Of a DNA stretch of 40,391 bases, positions 15,849-23,691 are shown piece by piece (positions within the stretch are counted from its first letter, which is position 1; each line of letters begins with the position of its first letter). The position numbers and the translations under genes are program-made. The notes beneath the pieces were generated by a model. The model was not told the DNA's origin. It saw nothing but the letters and a program-made list of their open reading frames with translations, and ran no database searches. Origin of the DNA: Ruminococcus sp. (GTDB lineage: Bacteria; Bacillota; Clostridia; Oscillospirales; Ruminococcaceae); contig JAFXAJ010000085.1 of the NCBI GenBank assembly GCA_017517145.1, positions 1 through 40,391 of the forward strand. The letters are read 5' to 3'.

Positions 15849-17272
15849 ATAAATATAAAAAGCTTGCATCTAATACGTTAATTTTTGGTATTGGAACATT
15901 TGGTTCAAAAATACTTGTTATACTCTTATCAATATTGTACGCCAATTATATCAGTCCGTATGACAGCGGAATAAAAGGCAATCTTGAAACAGTAGCGCTG
16001 TTTTTGCAGCCGATATTCACCTTTGCATTGCAGGAATATCTGATACGTTTCGGACTTGATAAAGAGTACGATAAGAGGAAAGTATTTACCACATCAGCCT
16101 GCCTGACTTTTTTTGGAATGGCGGCATTGATACTGACAGTTCCGGCATTGAGATTTATTCCAATATTTGATTTTATTACGGGTTACTCGCTCATGCTTGC
16201 CATATATGTTTGTACATCGTCCCTGCGTATGCTGTGTGCACAGTTTGTCCGTTCAAGGGATATGGTCAAGCTGTACGCCCTTGACGGAATACTTGCTACG
16301 CTGACGCTGCTCATATTCAGTTTCCTTTTCATAGCAGGCTTTAAAATGGGCGTAAAGGGTGTTCTGCTTTCGGTAATATGCTCAGACCTGCTTTCAGCGG
16401 TATTCCTTTTCTTTACGGCGAATCTGAAAAGCTTTTTCAACAAGAAATATTTCAGCATATCTTTGGCAGCAAAGATGATGAAATTTGCGCTTCCTCTTAT
16501 TCCAACAATTGTAATGTGGGCTGTAACGAGTATGTCAGATAAGCTTTTCCTTACAAATATGAGAAGCGACAAGGTTGAACTTGGTCTGGCGGCAACAGGA
16601 ATATACGACAATGCTATCAAAGTACCAAATCTTATTTCAATGGTATCAACTATATTCTTTCAGGCTTGGAATATGTCTGCAATAGCTGAAAACGAGTCCG
16701 CAGACAGAGGTAAATTCTATGAGAGAGTATATTCTGCTTATGAATCTCTGTTATTTATAGCTGCGGCAGGTCTTATAATGATTTCAAAGCCTTTGACAAA
16801 TTTCCTTATTCCCGACGATAAATTTGCAGAATATGGAACAGTATACATCTATACTCCGGTACTCATAATAGCGGCAATTTTCACTGCCCTTAATCAGTTT
16901 CTGGGCGGAATATATTCTGCCACAAAGCACACTCAGAACAGTTTCTGGACGAGCCTTGCAGCCTGTGTAATCAATCTTTTCCTGAACTATCTCATGATAC
17001 CTGTTATTGGAATACACGGTGCGGCGCTGGCAACAGTTCTCAGTTACTATTTCTGTTTCTGGGCGAGAATTATTGACGCAAGATATTATGTGCCCTTCAG
17101 ATTCAGTGCTGTAAGGTCATTTATAAATACAGGAATCCTTGTAGTGATGAGTATAATCGTCATAAAAGCCCCTGCGTTATGGGGATTATGGCTGTTCCTG
17201 CTTTTCGGGGCAACAGCAGCATATAACTTCAAGCCAATGATGGCTACAGTAAAAAAAGTTCTAAAAAGATAG
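15845..17272 (+). CDS. Oligosaccharide flippase (Wzx/MATE-like, MOP superfamily)
   Basis: A membrane protein of about 475 residues with 12-14 hydrophobic segments, beginning NTLIFGIGTFGSKILVILLS, typical of the polysaccharide transporter branch of the MOP exporters. These proteins flip lipid-linked sugar units across the membrane for capsule, exopolysaccharide or wall glycan. The start is ATG 15845, preceded by AAGGAGAG (15833-15840) and overlapping the birA stop codon. No glycosyltransferase genes are adjacent, so the cargo is unknown. deoD follows 12 bases later. Confidence 0.88.
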   Translation: MNKYKKLASNTLIFGIGTFGSKILVILLSILYANYISPYDSGIKGNLETVALFLQPIFTFALQEYLIRFGLDKEYDKRKVFTTSACLTFFGMAALILTVPALRFIPIFDFITGYSLMLAIYVCTSSLRMLCAQFVRSRDMVKLYALDGILATLTLLIFSFLFIAGFKMGVKGVLLSVICSDLLSAVFLFFTANLKSFFNKKYFSISLAAKMMKFALPLIPTIVMWAVTSMSDKLFLTNMRSDKVELGLAATGIYDNAIKVPNLISMVSTIFFQAWNMSAIAENESADRGKFYERVYSAYESLLFIAAAGLIMISKPLTNFLIPDDKFAEYGTVYIYTPVLIIAAIFTALNQFLGGIYSATKHTQNSFWTSLAACVINLFLNYLMIPVIGIHGAALATVLSYYFCFWARIIDARYYVPFRFSAVRSFINTGILVVMSIIVIKAPALWGLWLFLLFGATAAYNFKPMMATVKKVLKR

Positions 17273-17284
17273 GAGGAATAATCT

Positions 17285-17992
17285 ATGTCAACACCACACA
17301 ACAGCGCAAAAAAAGGCGATATAGCCAGAACTGTTCTCATGCCGGGAGATCCCCTGAGAGCTAAGTTCATAGCGGAAAATTACCTTGAAAATCCCGTATG
17401 CTACAATGAGGTAAGAGGAATGTTAGGCTTCACAGGCACATACAAGGGAGTTCCCGTGTCAGTACAGGGCAGCGGAATGGGTATGCCGTCTATGGGAATA
17501 TATTCCTATGAGCTTTACAGCGAGTACGATGTGGAAAATATAATCCGTATCGGCACAGCAGGTTCAATTGCGGATAATGTAAATCTTCGTGATATAATTA
17601 TCGGAGTAAGTGCAAGTACAAATTCAAATTACGGAATACAGTACAGACTTCCCGGAACGTATGCTCCTACAGCAAGCTGGAAGCTTATAGCATCGGCGGT
17701 AAAATCTGCCGAAGAAAAGGGATGCCCCTATCATGCAGGAAATATACTTTCATCAGACACATTCTATGACGATGCAAACAGCCTTGGAGACTGGGCTAAA
17801 ATGGGTGTTTTGGCAGTAGAAATGGAATCTGCGGCATTGTACATGAATGCAGCGAGAGCAGGCAAAAATGCTCTTTGCATACTTACGGTGTCGGACTGTC
17901 CGTTCAAGGGATTAGAGACAACAGCGGAGGAGCGTCAGACATCATTCCGTGACATGATGGAAATAGCACTGGAAACAGCCTGCTGTATTTAA
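17285..17992 (+). CDS. deoD: Purine nucleoside phosphorylase, DeoD type
   Basis: Splits purine (deoxy)nucleosides with phosphate for salvage in the cytoplasm. The 235 residues align along their whole length with the E. coli hexameric enzyme. They include the N-terminal TPH (His5), GDPLR at 21-25 (phosphate site), RGMLGFTGTYKG, VEMESAALY in the ribose site and the catalytic Asp in TVSDCPF. AGGAGG lies just before the ATG. Last gene of the birA operon, followed within 31 bases by a strong terminator. Confidence 0.96.
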   Translation: MSTPHNSAKKGDIARTVLMPGDPLRAKFIAENYLENPVCYNEVRGMLGFTGTYKGVPVSVQGSGMGMPSMGIYSYELYSEYDVENIIRIGTAGSIADNVNLRDIIIGVSASTNSNYGIQYRLPGTYAPTASWKLIASAVKSAEEKGCPYHAGNILSSDTFYDDANSLGDWAKMGVLAVEMESAALYMNAARAGKNALCILTVSDCPFKGLETTAEERQTSFRDMMEIALETACCI

Positions 17993-18022
17993 TTACAAAA
18001 AGTATAATAAGGTAAATTTTAA

Positions 18023-18056
18023 GGGGACGCTCTCTCTTGCAGAGCGTCCCCTCTTT
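18023..18056 (+). terminator. Intrinsic terminator of birA-deoD operon
   Basis: Perfect 11-bp GC-rich stem (18023-18033 with 18041-18051), 7-base loop, then TCTTT. Confidence 0.85.
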
Positions 18057-18281
18057 CCAAACAGTCCACAGGACTGTTTGGAAATTCAACCCTTGCAGGG
18101 CGCTTGAACGCTATGTGGGACTCTGTCCCACACCCTGCCAGAGGCTTTACTCGCCTGTCGGCTCAGACATTGCTTCTGCTTCGCAGAGGTGTCCACTGGA
18201 CACCCGCAACCTCTGGACTCCGCCAAAGGGCAGTGCCCTTTGGAATCCCGTCCCATTGGACTATTATAGTTTTTCGACAAA
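18054..18281. repeat. Non-coding block of stacked and nested hairpins
   Basis: About 230 bases, visibly richer in G+C than the flanks, made largely of short perfect inverted repeats. Arms: 18054-18067 with 18071-18084 (14 bp, 3-base loop); 18114-18121 with 18125-18132 (8 bp); 18188-18194 with 18198-18204 (7 bp); 18223-18231 with 18235-18243 (9 bp). A longer-range pair, 18138-18144 with 18210-18216, encloses the third hairpin. No open frame here has a ribosome site or protein-like content. It lies between convergent operons, after one terminator and before another, and resembles a dispersed structured intergenic element rather than a gene. Confidence 0.75.
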
Positions 18282-18282
18282 C

Positions 18283-18310
18283 TAAAGGGACTGCATCAGC
18301 AGTCCCTTTA
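18283..18310 (-). terminator. Terminator of the oxidoreductase operon
   Basis: Perfect 12-bp stem (18283-18294 with 18299-18310), 4-base loop, ten bases beyond the stop of the gamma-subunit gene. The T run on the minus strand is short (TTTAGTTT). Confidence 0.75.
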
Positions 18311-18319
18311 AGTTTATGT

Positions 18320-18853
18320 TCAGTTATTCATACCAATTTCGATAGCCTTGAAGTTGTTTGCAATAAGCTGTGCCTTTGTGGGGGGAACAACCTTTTCAAT
18401 GCACTTCTTCATAGTGTCGAGAGTAAATATTCCGGTTTCCTTGATAACTTTACCGAGAAGAACAATGTTAGAACCGCCTTTAAGCTCGTTTTCGTCAGCA
18501 AGCTTAGTGGAGGGAATAGCAAAAATCTCAATATCAGTACGAGAGCAGTCGCTTTCAATGAGAGTGCTGTCGTAGAATACCTTACCGCCGGGCTTTACAT
18601 CGTTGATGAACTTGTCGAAGGAAGGCTGATTCATTGCAATGAGAATATCGGGAGTTGTTACGAGAGGAGAACCGATAGGCTCATCTGAGATACATACGGA
18701 ACAGTTAGCTGTACCGCCGCGCATTTCAGGGCCGTAGGAGGGGAGCCATGAAAGCTCCTTGTTGTCGAGAAGTCCGCAGTATGCAAGGATTTTACCGGCG
18801 AAAAGAACGCCCTGTCCGCCGAAGCCTGCGAGAATGATTTCTGTAGCTGCCAT
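18320..18853 (-). CDS. 2-oxoacid:ferredoxin oxidoreductase, gamma subunit (KorC/VorC type)
   Basis: A 177-residue subunit of a ferredoxin-dependent 2-oxoacid oxidoreductase, which interconverts a 2-oxoacid plus CoA with acyl-CoA, CO2 and reduced ferredoxin. The N terminus [19 protein letters not shown] is the hallmark glycine-rich start of gamma subunits. [21 protein letters not shown] is the second conserved block. Its ATG overlaps the stop codon of the beta-subunit gene by one base (TAATG), so stoichiometric translation is likely. Last gene of the operon. Confidence 0.92.
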   Translation of the reverse strand: MAATEIILAGFGGQGVLFAGKILAYCGLLDNKELSWLPSYGPEMRGGTANCSVCISDEPIGSPLVTTPDILIAMNQPSFDKFINDVKPGGKVFYDSTLIESDCSRTDIEIFAIPSTKLADENELKGGSNIVLLGKVIKETGIFTLDTMKKCIEKVVPPTKAQLIANNFKAIEIGMNN

Positions 18854-19605
18854 TACTTATTGCCCTCCTCTGTAGTGTCCTTGTATACTCCAAGGGGATA
18901 ATAGGGAATCATCTCGTCCTGAAGTCTCTTTATAGCCTCTGTGGGAGTAAGTCCCCAGTTAGTGGGGCAGGTTGAGAGCACTTCAACAATTGAGAAGCCC
19001 TTCTTGTCCTTCTGAGTTTCAAAAGCCTTTCTGATAGCCTTCTTAGCTTCACGGATATGGGGAACGCTGTCAACAGCAACACGCTGCGCATAAGCTGTAC
19101 CTGTGAGAGTTGAAAGCATTTCACATACTCTTACGGGATAACCTGCAAGCTGAGGGTCACGGCCGAAAGGTGTAGTCTGAGTAACCTGACCGGGAAGTGT
19201 TGTAGGAGCCATCTGACCGCCTGTCATGCCGTAGATAGTATTGTTTATAAAGATAACAACGATATTTTCGCCTCTTGTAGCAGCGTGAACAGTTTCAGCA
19301 GTACCGATAGCGGCAAGGTCACCGTCACCCTGATATGTAAATACGAACTTATCGGGATTTGTACGCTTAACGCCTGTAGCAACAGCCGGAGCACGTCCGT
19401 GGGGGGCTTCAATCATATCGCAGCCGAAATAGTCATAAGCCATAACGGAGCATCCAACGGGGCATACGCCGACAGTATCGCCCTCAATACCCATTTCGTC
19501 CATAACCTCAGCAACCAGTCTGTGAACGATACCGTGAGTACAGCCGGGGCAGTAGTGTGTAGGAACGTCAAGGAGAGACTTAGGTCTTTCAAATACAACA
19601 GCCAT
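18853..19605 (-). CDS. 2-oxoacid:ferredoxin oxidoreductase, beta subunit (TPP-binding)
   Basis: The 250-residue thiamine diphosphate-binding subunit. It has CPGCTHG near the N terminus and the TPP/Mg motif GDGDLAAIGTAETVHAATRGEN followed by NNTIYGMTGGQMAPTT. The sequence fits the 2-oxoglutarate or branched-chain 2-oxoacid (KOR/VOR) class; pyruvate enzymes usually have longer beta subunits or fused single chains. It overlaps both neighbours by one base through TAATG junctions. Confidence 0.93.
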   Translation of the reverse strand: MAVVFERPKSLLDVPTHYCPGCTHGIVHRLVAEVMDEMGIEGDTVGVCPVGCSVMAYDYFGCDMIEAPHGRAPAVATGVKRTNPDKFVFTYQGDGDLAAIGTAETVHAATRGENIVVIFINNTIYGMTGGQMAPTTLPGQVTQTTPFGRDPQLAGYPVRVCEMLSTLTGTAYAQRVAVDSVPHIREAKKAIRKAFETQKDKKGFSIVEVLSTCPTNWGLTPTEAIKRLQDEMIPYYPLGVYKDTTEEGNK

Positions 19606-20663
19606 TATTCAGCACCTCCGACTTTTTTGATTTCTGCCAGAATTTCAGCAGGATTGGGAATAACGCCGCCTGTACGTCCGTAGAACTCAACAGGCTTTGA
19701 GCAGTTGATAGCAAGCTTGATGTCGTCAATCATCTGTCCCATGGACATTTCAACGCTGAGAAGCTTCTTAGCGCTCTTAGCAGCTTCATTAAGCTCCTTT
19801 TCGGGGAAGGGCCAGAGAGTCTTGGGGCGGAAAAGACCAGCCTTGATACCCTGTGCTCTTGCCTCATTTACAGCGGATTTTACAACTCTTGCAGTTGCGC
19901 CGAATGCGCAGAGAAGAATATCGCAGTCCTCAGTGAGATAAAGCTCAGCGTCAGTTTCAGAAGCTTTGATAGCGTCGTATCTTGCGAAACGGTCAGCAAC
20001 AGACTTTTCAAGCTCATCAGGCTTGAGGTAGAGTGAGTTTACGATGTGGTGCTCTCTCTTGCCCTTATGACCATCAGCAGCCCAGCTGCTCTTGTCAGTG
20101 GGATTAGCGCTGATTTCAGGGAATGAAACGGGTTCCATCATCTGACCGAGAAGACCGTCAGCGAGAATCATAGCAGGCATACGGTATTCATCAGCCTTAT
20201 CGAAAGCCTTTACAACCATGTCAACCATTTCCTGTACAGACGCAGGAGCATATACAAGGAGATGGAAGTCGCCGTGTCCGAGAGCCTTTGTAGCCTGCCA
20301 GTAGTCAGCCTGAGAAGGCTGGATACCGCCGAGACCGGGGCCGCCACGCTGTACGTTGATAATTACAGCAGGGAGATCGGAACCTGCAATATAGGAAATG
20401 CCCTCACTTTTAAGGGATATTCCGGGAGATGAAGAAGAAGTCATGGCACGAACACCGGTAGAAGCAGCGCCGAGAACCATATTTATAGCAGCGATTTCAG
20501 ATTCAGCCTGTAAAAATACGCCGCCTGCCTTATTCATACGCTTAGCCATATAAGCGGCAAGCTCAGTCTGGGGAGTGATAGGGTAGCCGAAGAAGCACTT
20601 ACAGCCTGCTCTGATAGCAGCCTCAGCAAGAGCCTCGTTGCCCTTCATAAGATTTCTTTCCAA
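19605..20663 (-). CDS. vorB: 2-oxoacid:ferredoxin oxidoreductase, alpha subunit (VorB/KorA type)
   Basis: The 352-residue alpha subunit, with MKGNEALAEAAIRAGC, the pyrimidine-domain signature FFGYPITPQTE and SSPGISLKSEGISYIAGSDLP. The N terminus is what is often annotated VorB (3-methyl-2-oxobutanoate class), but sequence alone cannot separate that from 2-oxoglutarate use. The start is probably TTG 20663, nine bases after GGAG; the ATG at 20648 is 24 bases from it. The ferredoxin-like subunit lies upstream. Rumen ruminococci are known for making branched-chain amino acids from short branched acids by reductive carboxylation, which would suit this enzyme. Confidence 0.9.
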   Translation of the reverse strand: MERNLMKGNEALAEAAIRAGCKCFFGYPITPQTELAAYMAKRMNKAGGVFLQAESEIAAINMVLGAASTGVRAMTSSSSPGISLKSEGISYIAGSDLPAVIINVQRGGPGLGGIQPSQADYWQATKALGHGDFHLLVYAPASVQEMVDMVVKAFDKADEYRMPAMILADGLLGQMMEPVSFPEISANPTDKSSWAADGHKGKREHHIVNSLYLKPDELEKSVADRFARYDAIKASETDAELYLTEDCDILLCAFGATARVVKSAVNEARAQGIKAGLFRPKTLWPFPEKELNEAAKSAKKLLSVEMSMGQMIDDIKLAINCSKPVEFYGRTGGVIPNPAEILAEIKKVGGAE

Positions 20664-20682
20664 AGCAATAAGCTCCTTTCAT

Positions 20683-20889
20683 TTACTTTTCAATAGTGAT
20701 TGCACAATCGGGGCACATCATAGCGCACATAGCGCAGCTGATGCAAGAATCCTGATCGGTACATACAGCGTAGAAATAGCCCTTTTTGTTACGCTTTTCT
20801 TTCTGAAGCTCAACAATTTTCTTAGGGCAGGCAGCAGTACAAAGACCGCAGCCCTTACAGCGTTCTGTAATAACAGTCATTTTAGCCAA
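20683..20889 (-). CDS. Ferredoxin-type delta subunit, two [4Fe-4S] clusters
   Basis: A 68-residue protein with two cluster motifs, CKGCGLCTAACP and CISCAMCAMMCP, the pattern of the 2[4Fe-4S] delta subunit of KOR/VOR enzymes. It passes electrons from the TPP site to soluble ferredoxin. Start taken as TTG 20889 with GGTG six bases upstream; an ATG at 20880 is possible but lies farther from any ribosome site. It is the first of the four enzyme subunits (order delta-alpha-beta-gamma). Confidence 0.92.
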   Translation of the reverse strand: MAKMTVITERCKGCGLCTAACPKKIVELQKEKRNKKGYFYAVCTDQDSCISCAMCAMMCPDCAITIEK

Positions 20890-20923
20890 TTTTTACACCA
20901 CACTTTCTATACACAGTTTGGGT

Positions 20924-21583
20924 TTATATTTCCCACAAAGGCTTGACAAAGACTTTAATGGGGAGTATATCGGGATTTTCAAGGGATTCGCACAAATCCT
21001 TAGGGCAGGTAGTAAAGGCAAGGGGAAGTCCCGTTTTAGCCGCTACTTCATCTGCAAAAGGAGCTGATTGAGCGATAATATCCGCAGTTGTTTCACAGCC
21101 AAGGTTGGTGTTATTAACCACAGCAGTATGCTTCATGCGGGCAGCAGTTTCGATTTCGTACATGAGGGAAACTGCGTCGTCAGCGGATTCCGTAAGATTG
21201 CGGCGCTGATTGATAACATAGAGCATATCCAGTTCGTGAGCATAATTCCTGAGTGCCTGAGCATGTCTGCCGAGAGCAAAAGCGCCTGCGTCATCTCCGC
21301 CAACGTCAATAATGAGGCAGCCGTCACCGGCTGCCAGATGTTCGATGTCGAACTGAACAGATGGAACGTCAAGATTAGTATTGGCGAAATCGGGGGCGAT
21401 AAGGTTAATGCCATTTTCCTCGAACAGTTTTTTGAAATCAGCTGTACGGAAGTAGGGGTTAACGATGTCAAGATCGACAACGGTAACGGAATCCCAGATT
21501 TTCGCCGCATTAAGGGCGAGATTTACGGACAGATTTGTTTTGCCGCAGCCATAGTGACCTGTAATAACAGTAATTCTTTTCAT
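20924..21583 (-). CDS. P-loop ATPase (MinD/ParA/CobQ-like) leading the oxidoreductase operon
   Basis: A 219-residue SIMIBI-class nucleotide-binding protein. Walker A is GHYGCGKT at 9-16. It is followed by VVDLDIVNPYFRTADF, in which the acidic strand end and following Asn-Pro are typical of this subgroup, and by CLIIDVGGDDAG as the Walker B/switch II-like region. It lacks the deviant second lysine (KGGxGKT) of true MinD/ParA partners. It opens the operon 34 bases before the ferredoxin subunit, with its own consensus promoter. A job in Fe-S or cofactor delivery to the oxidoreductase is inference from position only. Confidence 0.82.
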   Translation of the reverse strand: MKRITVITGHYGCGKTNLSVNLALNAAKIWDSVTVVDLDIVNPYFRTADFKKLFEENGINLIAPDFANTNLDVPSVQFDIEHLAAGDGCLIIDVGGDDAGAFALGRHAQALRNYAHELDMLYVINQRRNLTESADDAVSLMYEIETAARMKHTAVVNNTNLGCETTADIIAQSAPFADEVAAKTGLPLAFTTCPKDLCESLENPDILPIKVFVKPLWEI

Positions 21584-21615
21584 ACTTTACCTCGCAAAAT
21601 TGTTCTGCACTTTTA

Positions 21616-21644
21616 ATTATAGCACTTTTCACGCTGAATTGCAA
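21616..21644 (-). promoter_or_regulatory. Promoter for ATPase-oxidoreductase operon
   Basis: On the minus strand, TTGCAA (21644-21639) and TATAAT (21621-21616) with a 17-bp spacer, about 33 bases before the ATPase start. Confidence 0.88.
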
Positions 21645-21690
21645 TGTTTTTGAATTAGCACACACTAACAAGTTTTGAATATCATAAAAA

Positions 21691-21714
21691 TAAAAAGGGC
21701 GGATATTATCCGCC
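21691..21714 (-). terminator. Terminator of the fatty-acid operon, built on a repeated palindrome
   Basis: Palindrome GGCGGATATTATCCGCC at 21698-21714 (8-base arms around one base) sits 13 bases past the acpP stop. On the minus strand it is followed by CTTTTTA. The same 17-mer recurs at 30008-30024, and a relative occurs at 27323-27341. Confidence 0.82.
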
Positions 21715-21727
21715 GCTTTTAATGAGA

Positions 21728-21961
21728 TTAAGCTTCTGTGTTGTTCTCGATGTAAGCAACGATGTCGCCAACAGTCTTGATGCTCTCAACAGCCTCATCG
21801 GGAATAGAAAGGTCATACTCATCCTCAATTGTCTGGATAAGGTCAACGATGTCGAGGGAATCTGCACCGAGATCGTCCTGAATGTTAGCCTCAGAAGTTA
21901 CAGCGTCCTCATCTGCGCCGAGCTGCTCAACGATGAGCTCCTTAATCTTATCAAATACCAT
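21728..21961 (-). CDS. acpP: Acyl carrier protein
   Basis: The 77-residue acyl carrier of type II fatty-acid synthesis. [11 protein letters not shown] carries Ser35, the site for 4'-phosphopantetheine. The protein is strongly acidic, as expected. The start is ATG 21961 with GGAGG (21970-21974) eight bases before it; a longer reading would begin upstream of that ribosome site and lacks support. It is the last gene of the fab/acc operon, 60 bases after accA, rather than near fabH or fabD as in many Clostridia. Confidence 0.97.
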   Translation of the reverse strand: MVFDKIKELIVEQLGADEDAVTSEANIQDDLGADSLDIVDLIQTIEDEYDLSIPDEAVESIKTVGDIVAYIENNTEA

Positions 21962-22021
21962 AGTTTTTTCCTCCATCTTTTGATTTAAGCGGCATTGCCG
22001 CAATTTTATTTTCAAAATCGG

Positions 22022-22828
22022 CTATTCTGTGAACTCGCCAATCTTTCTAAACTTAGTATACCTTGCTTTTAGCAATTCGTCAATATCTTTTTGACATTTT
22101 TCTTCAATTTTGAGTGACAAATATTCTTTAATATTTTCGGAAATTTTGTCTAAATCGTTATGTGCGCCTCCGAGAGGTTCTTCAATTATTGTTTCAGCCA
22201 CGCCCAGACGCACCATATCATCAGCTGTAACCTGCATAATATTGCAGGCTTCCTCCTCACGGGATGCGTCTTTCCAGAGGATACTTGCAAATCCACGGGG
22301 GGACACAACGGAGTACTGTGCGTTTTCCAACATAGCCAGTTCATCGCATACGCCGAGAGCAAGAGCGCCGCCGCTGCCGCCCTCACCGAGGACGATAGAA
22401 ATAATTGGAGTGCGGAGAGTCATGAATTCCGCTATATTTTTTGCAATAGCTTCACCCTGTCCACGTTCTTCAGCCGCCATGCCTGCATAAGCTCCGGGAG
22501 TATCAATGAAGCATATAACAGGGCGGTGGAATTTTTCCGCCTGTTTTGCAAGACGGAGCGCCTTTCTGTAGCCTTCGGGAAGGGGCATAGCAAAATTGCA
22601 GTCTTTATTTTCGTTTAAATCCCTGCCCTTGACCTGTGCAATAATGGTAACAGGCTTTCCTTCAAGGCGGGCAATTCCTCCGATAACAGCATGGTCATCG
22701 CCGTAGAGTCTGTCACCGTGCATCTCGTAGAAATCCGTAAAAATAAGGGGAATATAATCTCTTATGGTAGGTCTGCCCTTTGTATGAACAAGGGCAAGAC
22801 GCTCCCATGCCGTTTTAGTATTCTCCAA
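22022..22828 (-). CDS. accA: Acetyl-CoA carboxylase carboxyltransferase subunit alpha
   Basis: With AccD it transfers CO2 from carboxybiotin to acetyl-CoA, giving malonyl-CoA. The 268 residues include HGDRLYGDDHAVIGGIA, FIDTPGAYAGMAAEERGQGEAIA and GEGGSGGALALG, which form the CoA and oxyanion regions of the alpha subunit. It lacks the longer N-terminal helix region of the E. coli protein (319 residues), as is common in Firmicutes. It starts three bases after the accD stop, so the subunits are probably translated together. Confidence 0.96.
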   Translation of the reverse strand: MENTKTAWERLALVHTKGRPTIRDYIPLIFTDFYEMHGDRLYGDDHAVIGGIARLEGKPVTIIAQVKGRDLNENKDCNFAMPLPEGYRKALRLAKQAEKFHRPVICFIDTPGAYAGMAAEERGQGEAIAKNIAEFMTLRTPIISIVLGEGGSGGALALGVCDELAMLENAQYSVVSPRGFASILWKDASREEEACNIMQVTADDMVRLGVAETIIEEPLGGAHNDLDKISENIKEYLSLKIEEKCQKDIDELLKARYTKFRKIGEFTE

Positions 22829-22831
22829 AGC

Positions 22832-23677
22832 TCAGACCTCCTTTCTGTCATTGGTATGCATAGCAATAAGCTTTGAGAGGGTGGAACGCATTTTTTTACG
22901 ATCCACAATCATATCTACGAAGCCTTTCTGCTGCATGAATTCAGCAAGCTGGAAGTCCTCCGGTAGACGCTGTTTCATGGTGCTTTCAATAACTCGTCTG
23001 CCTGCGAAGCCGATGAGTATTTTCGGTTCAGCAATGATAATATCGCCCAGCGATGCAAAACTTGCCGTAACACCGCCCGTAGTAGGGTCAGTGAGTACGG
23101 TTATATAAAGTCCGCCGCTGTCGCTGTGGAGTTTTACAGCTCCCGAAGTTTTAGCCATCTGCATGAGAGAAACAATACCCTCCTGCATACGTGCACCGCC
23201 TGAAGCGGTGAACATAACGACAGGCAGGTTATTCTCCGTAGCATATTCAAATGCACGTGCAATTTTTTCACCTACAACGCTTCCCATAGAAGCCATCATA
23301 TAGCGTGAATCCATAATACCTACAACAGCTCTGCGTCCCTTTATAAGAGCAGTACCTGTAACTATAGCGTCATTAAGACCTGTAGTTTCACGGAGTTCAG
23401 CCTGTTTTTCAGTATAATCGGGGAAGTTTATGGGGTCACAGCTTATCATATCCTTGTCAAATTCCTCGAAGCTTCCCTTGTCGAAGGTAATAGCGATACG
23501 CTCTCTTGCGGACAGTCTGCCGTGATAGTTGCAGTTAGGGCATACTCTGTGCAGTTCCTCATAGCGTTCAACGGGGATATTGCTCTGACATCTGGGACAT
23601 TTTATGGAGGGGGCTGATTCTTCCTCCTCACCGCCGTTGAAGCGGTATTTTACAACCTTGAAAAAATCATCAAACAT
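22832..23677 (-). CDS. accD: Acetyl-CoA carboxylase carboxyltransferase subunit beta
   Basis: Partner of AccA. The N-terminal zinc ribbon has CPRCQ and CPNCNYHG (about residues 22-48), expected to bind zinc and nucleic acid or stabilise the complex. The crotonase-like core has FTASGGARMQEGIVSLMQMAKTS and DPTTGGVTASFASLGD. The ATG at 23677 fits the GGCGGTGA ribosome site; a TTG one codon earlier is possible. Length of about 281 residues is normal for the family. Confidence 0.96.
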   Translation of the reverse strand: MFDDFFKVVKYRFNGGEEEESAPSIKCPRCQSNIPVERYEELHRVCPNCNYHGRLSARERIAITFDKGSFEEFDKDMISCDPINFPDYTEKQAELRETTGLNDAIVTGTALIKGRRAVVGIMDSRYMMASMGSVVGEKIARAFEYATENNLPVVMFTASGGARMQEGIVSLMQMAKTSGAVKLHSDSGGLYITVLTDPTTGGVTASFASLGDIIIAEPKILIGFAGRRVIESTMKQRLPEDFQLAEFMQQKGFVDMIVDRKKMRSTLSKLIAMHTNDRKEV

Positions 23678-23691
23678 CAATAATCACCGCC

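Noticed and set aside
18273-18281. Perfect match to the Spo0A box (TTTGTCGAA on the minus strand)
   Set aside because: It lies between convergent genes beside a terminator, with no promoter; a 9-base match is expected by chance at about this frequency.
18104-18688. Plus-strand frame of 194 codons over the hairpin block and the gamma-subunit gene
   Set aside because: It runs through terminators and antisense to a clear conserved gene; no start context.
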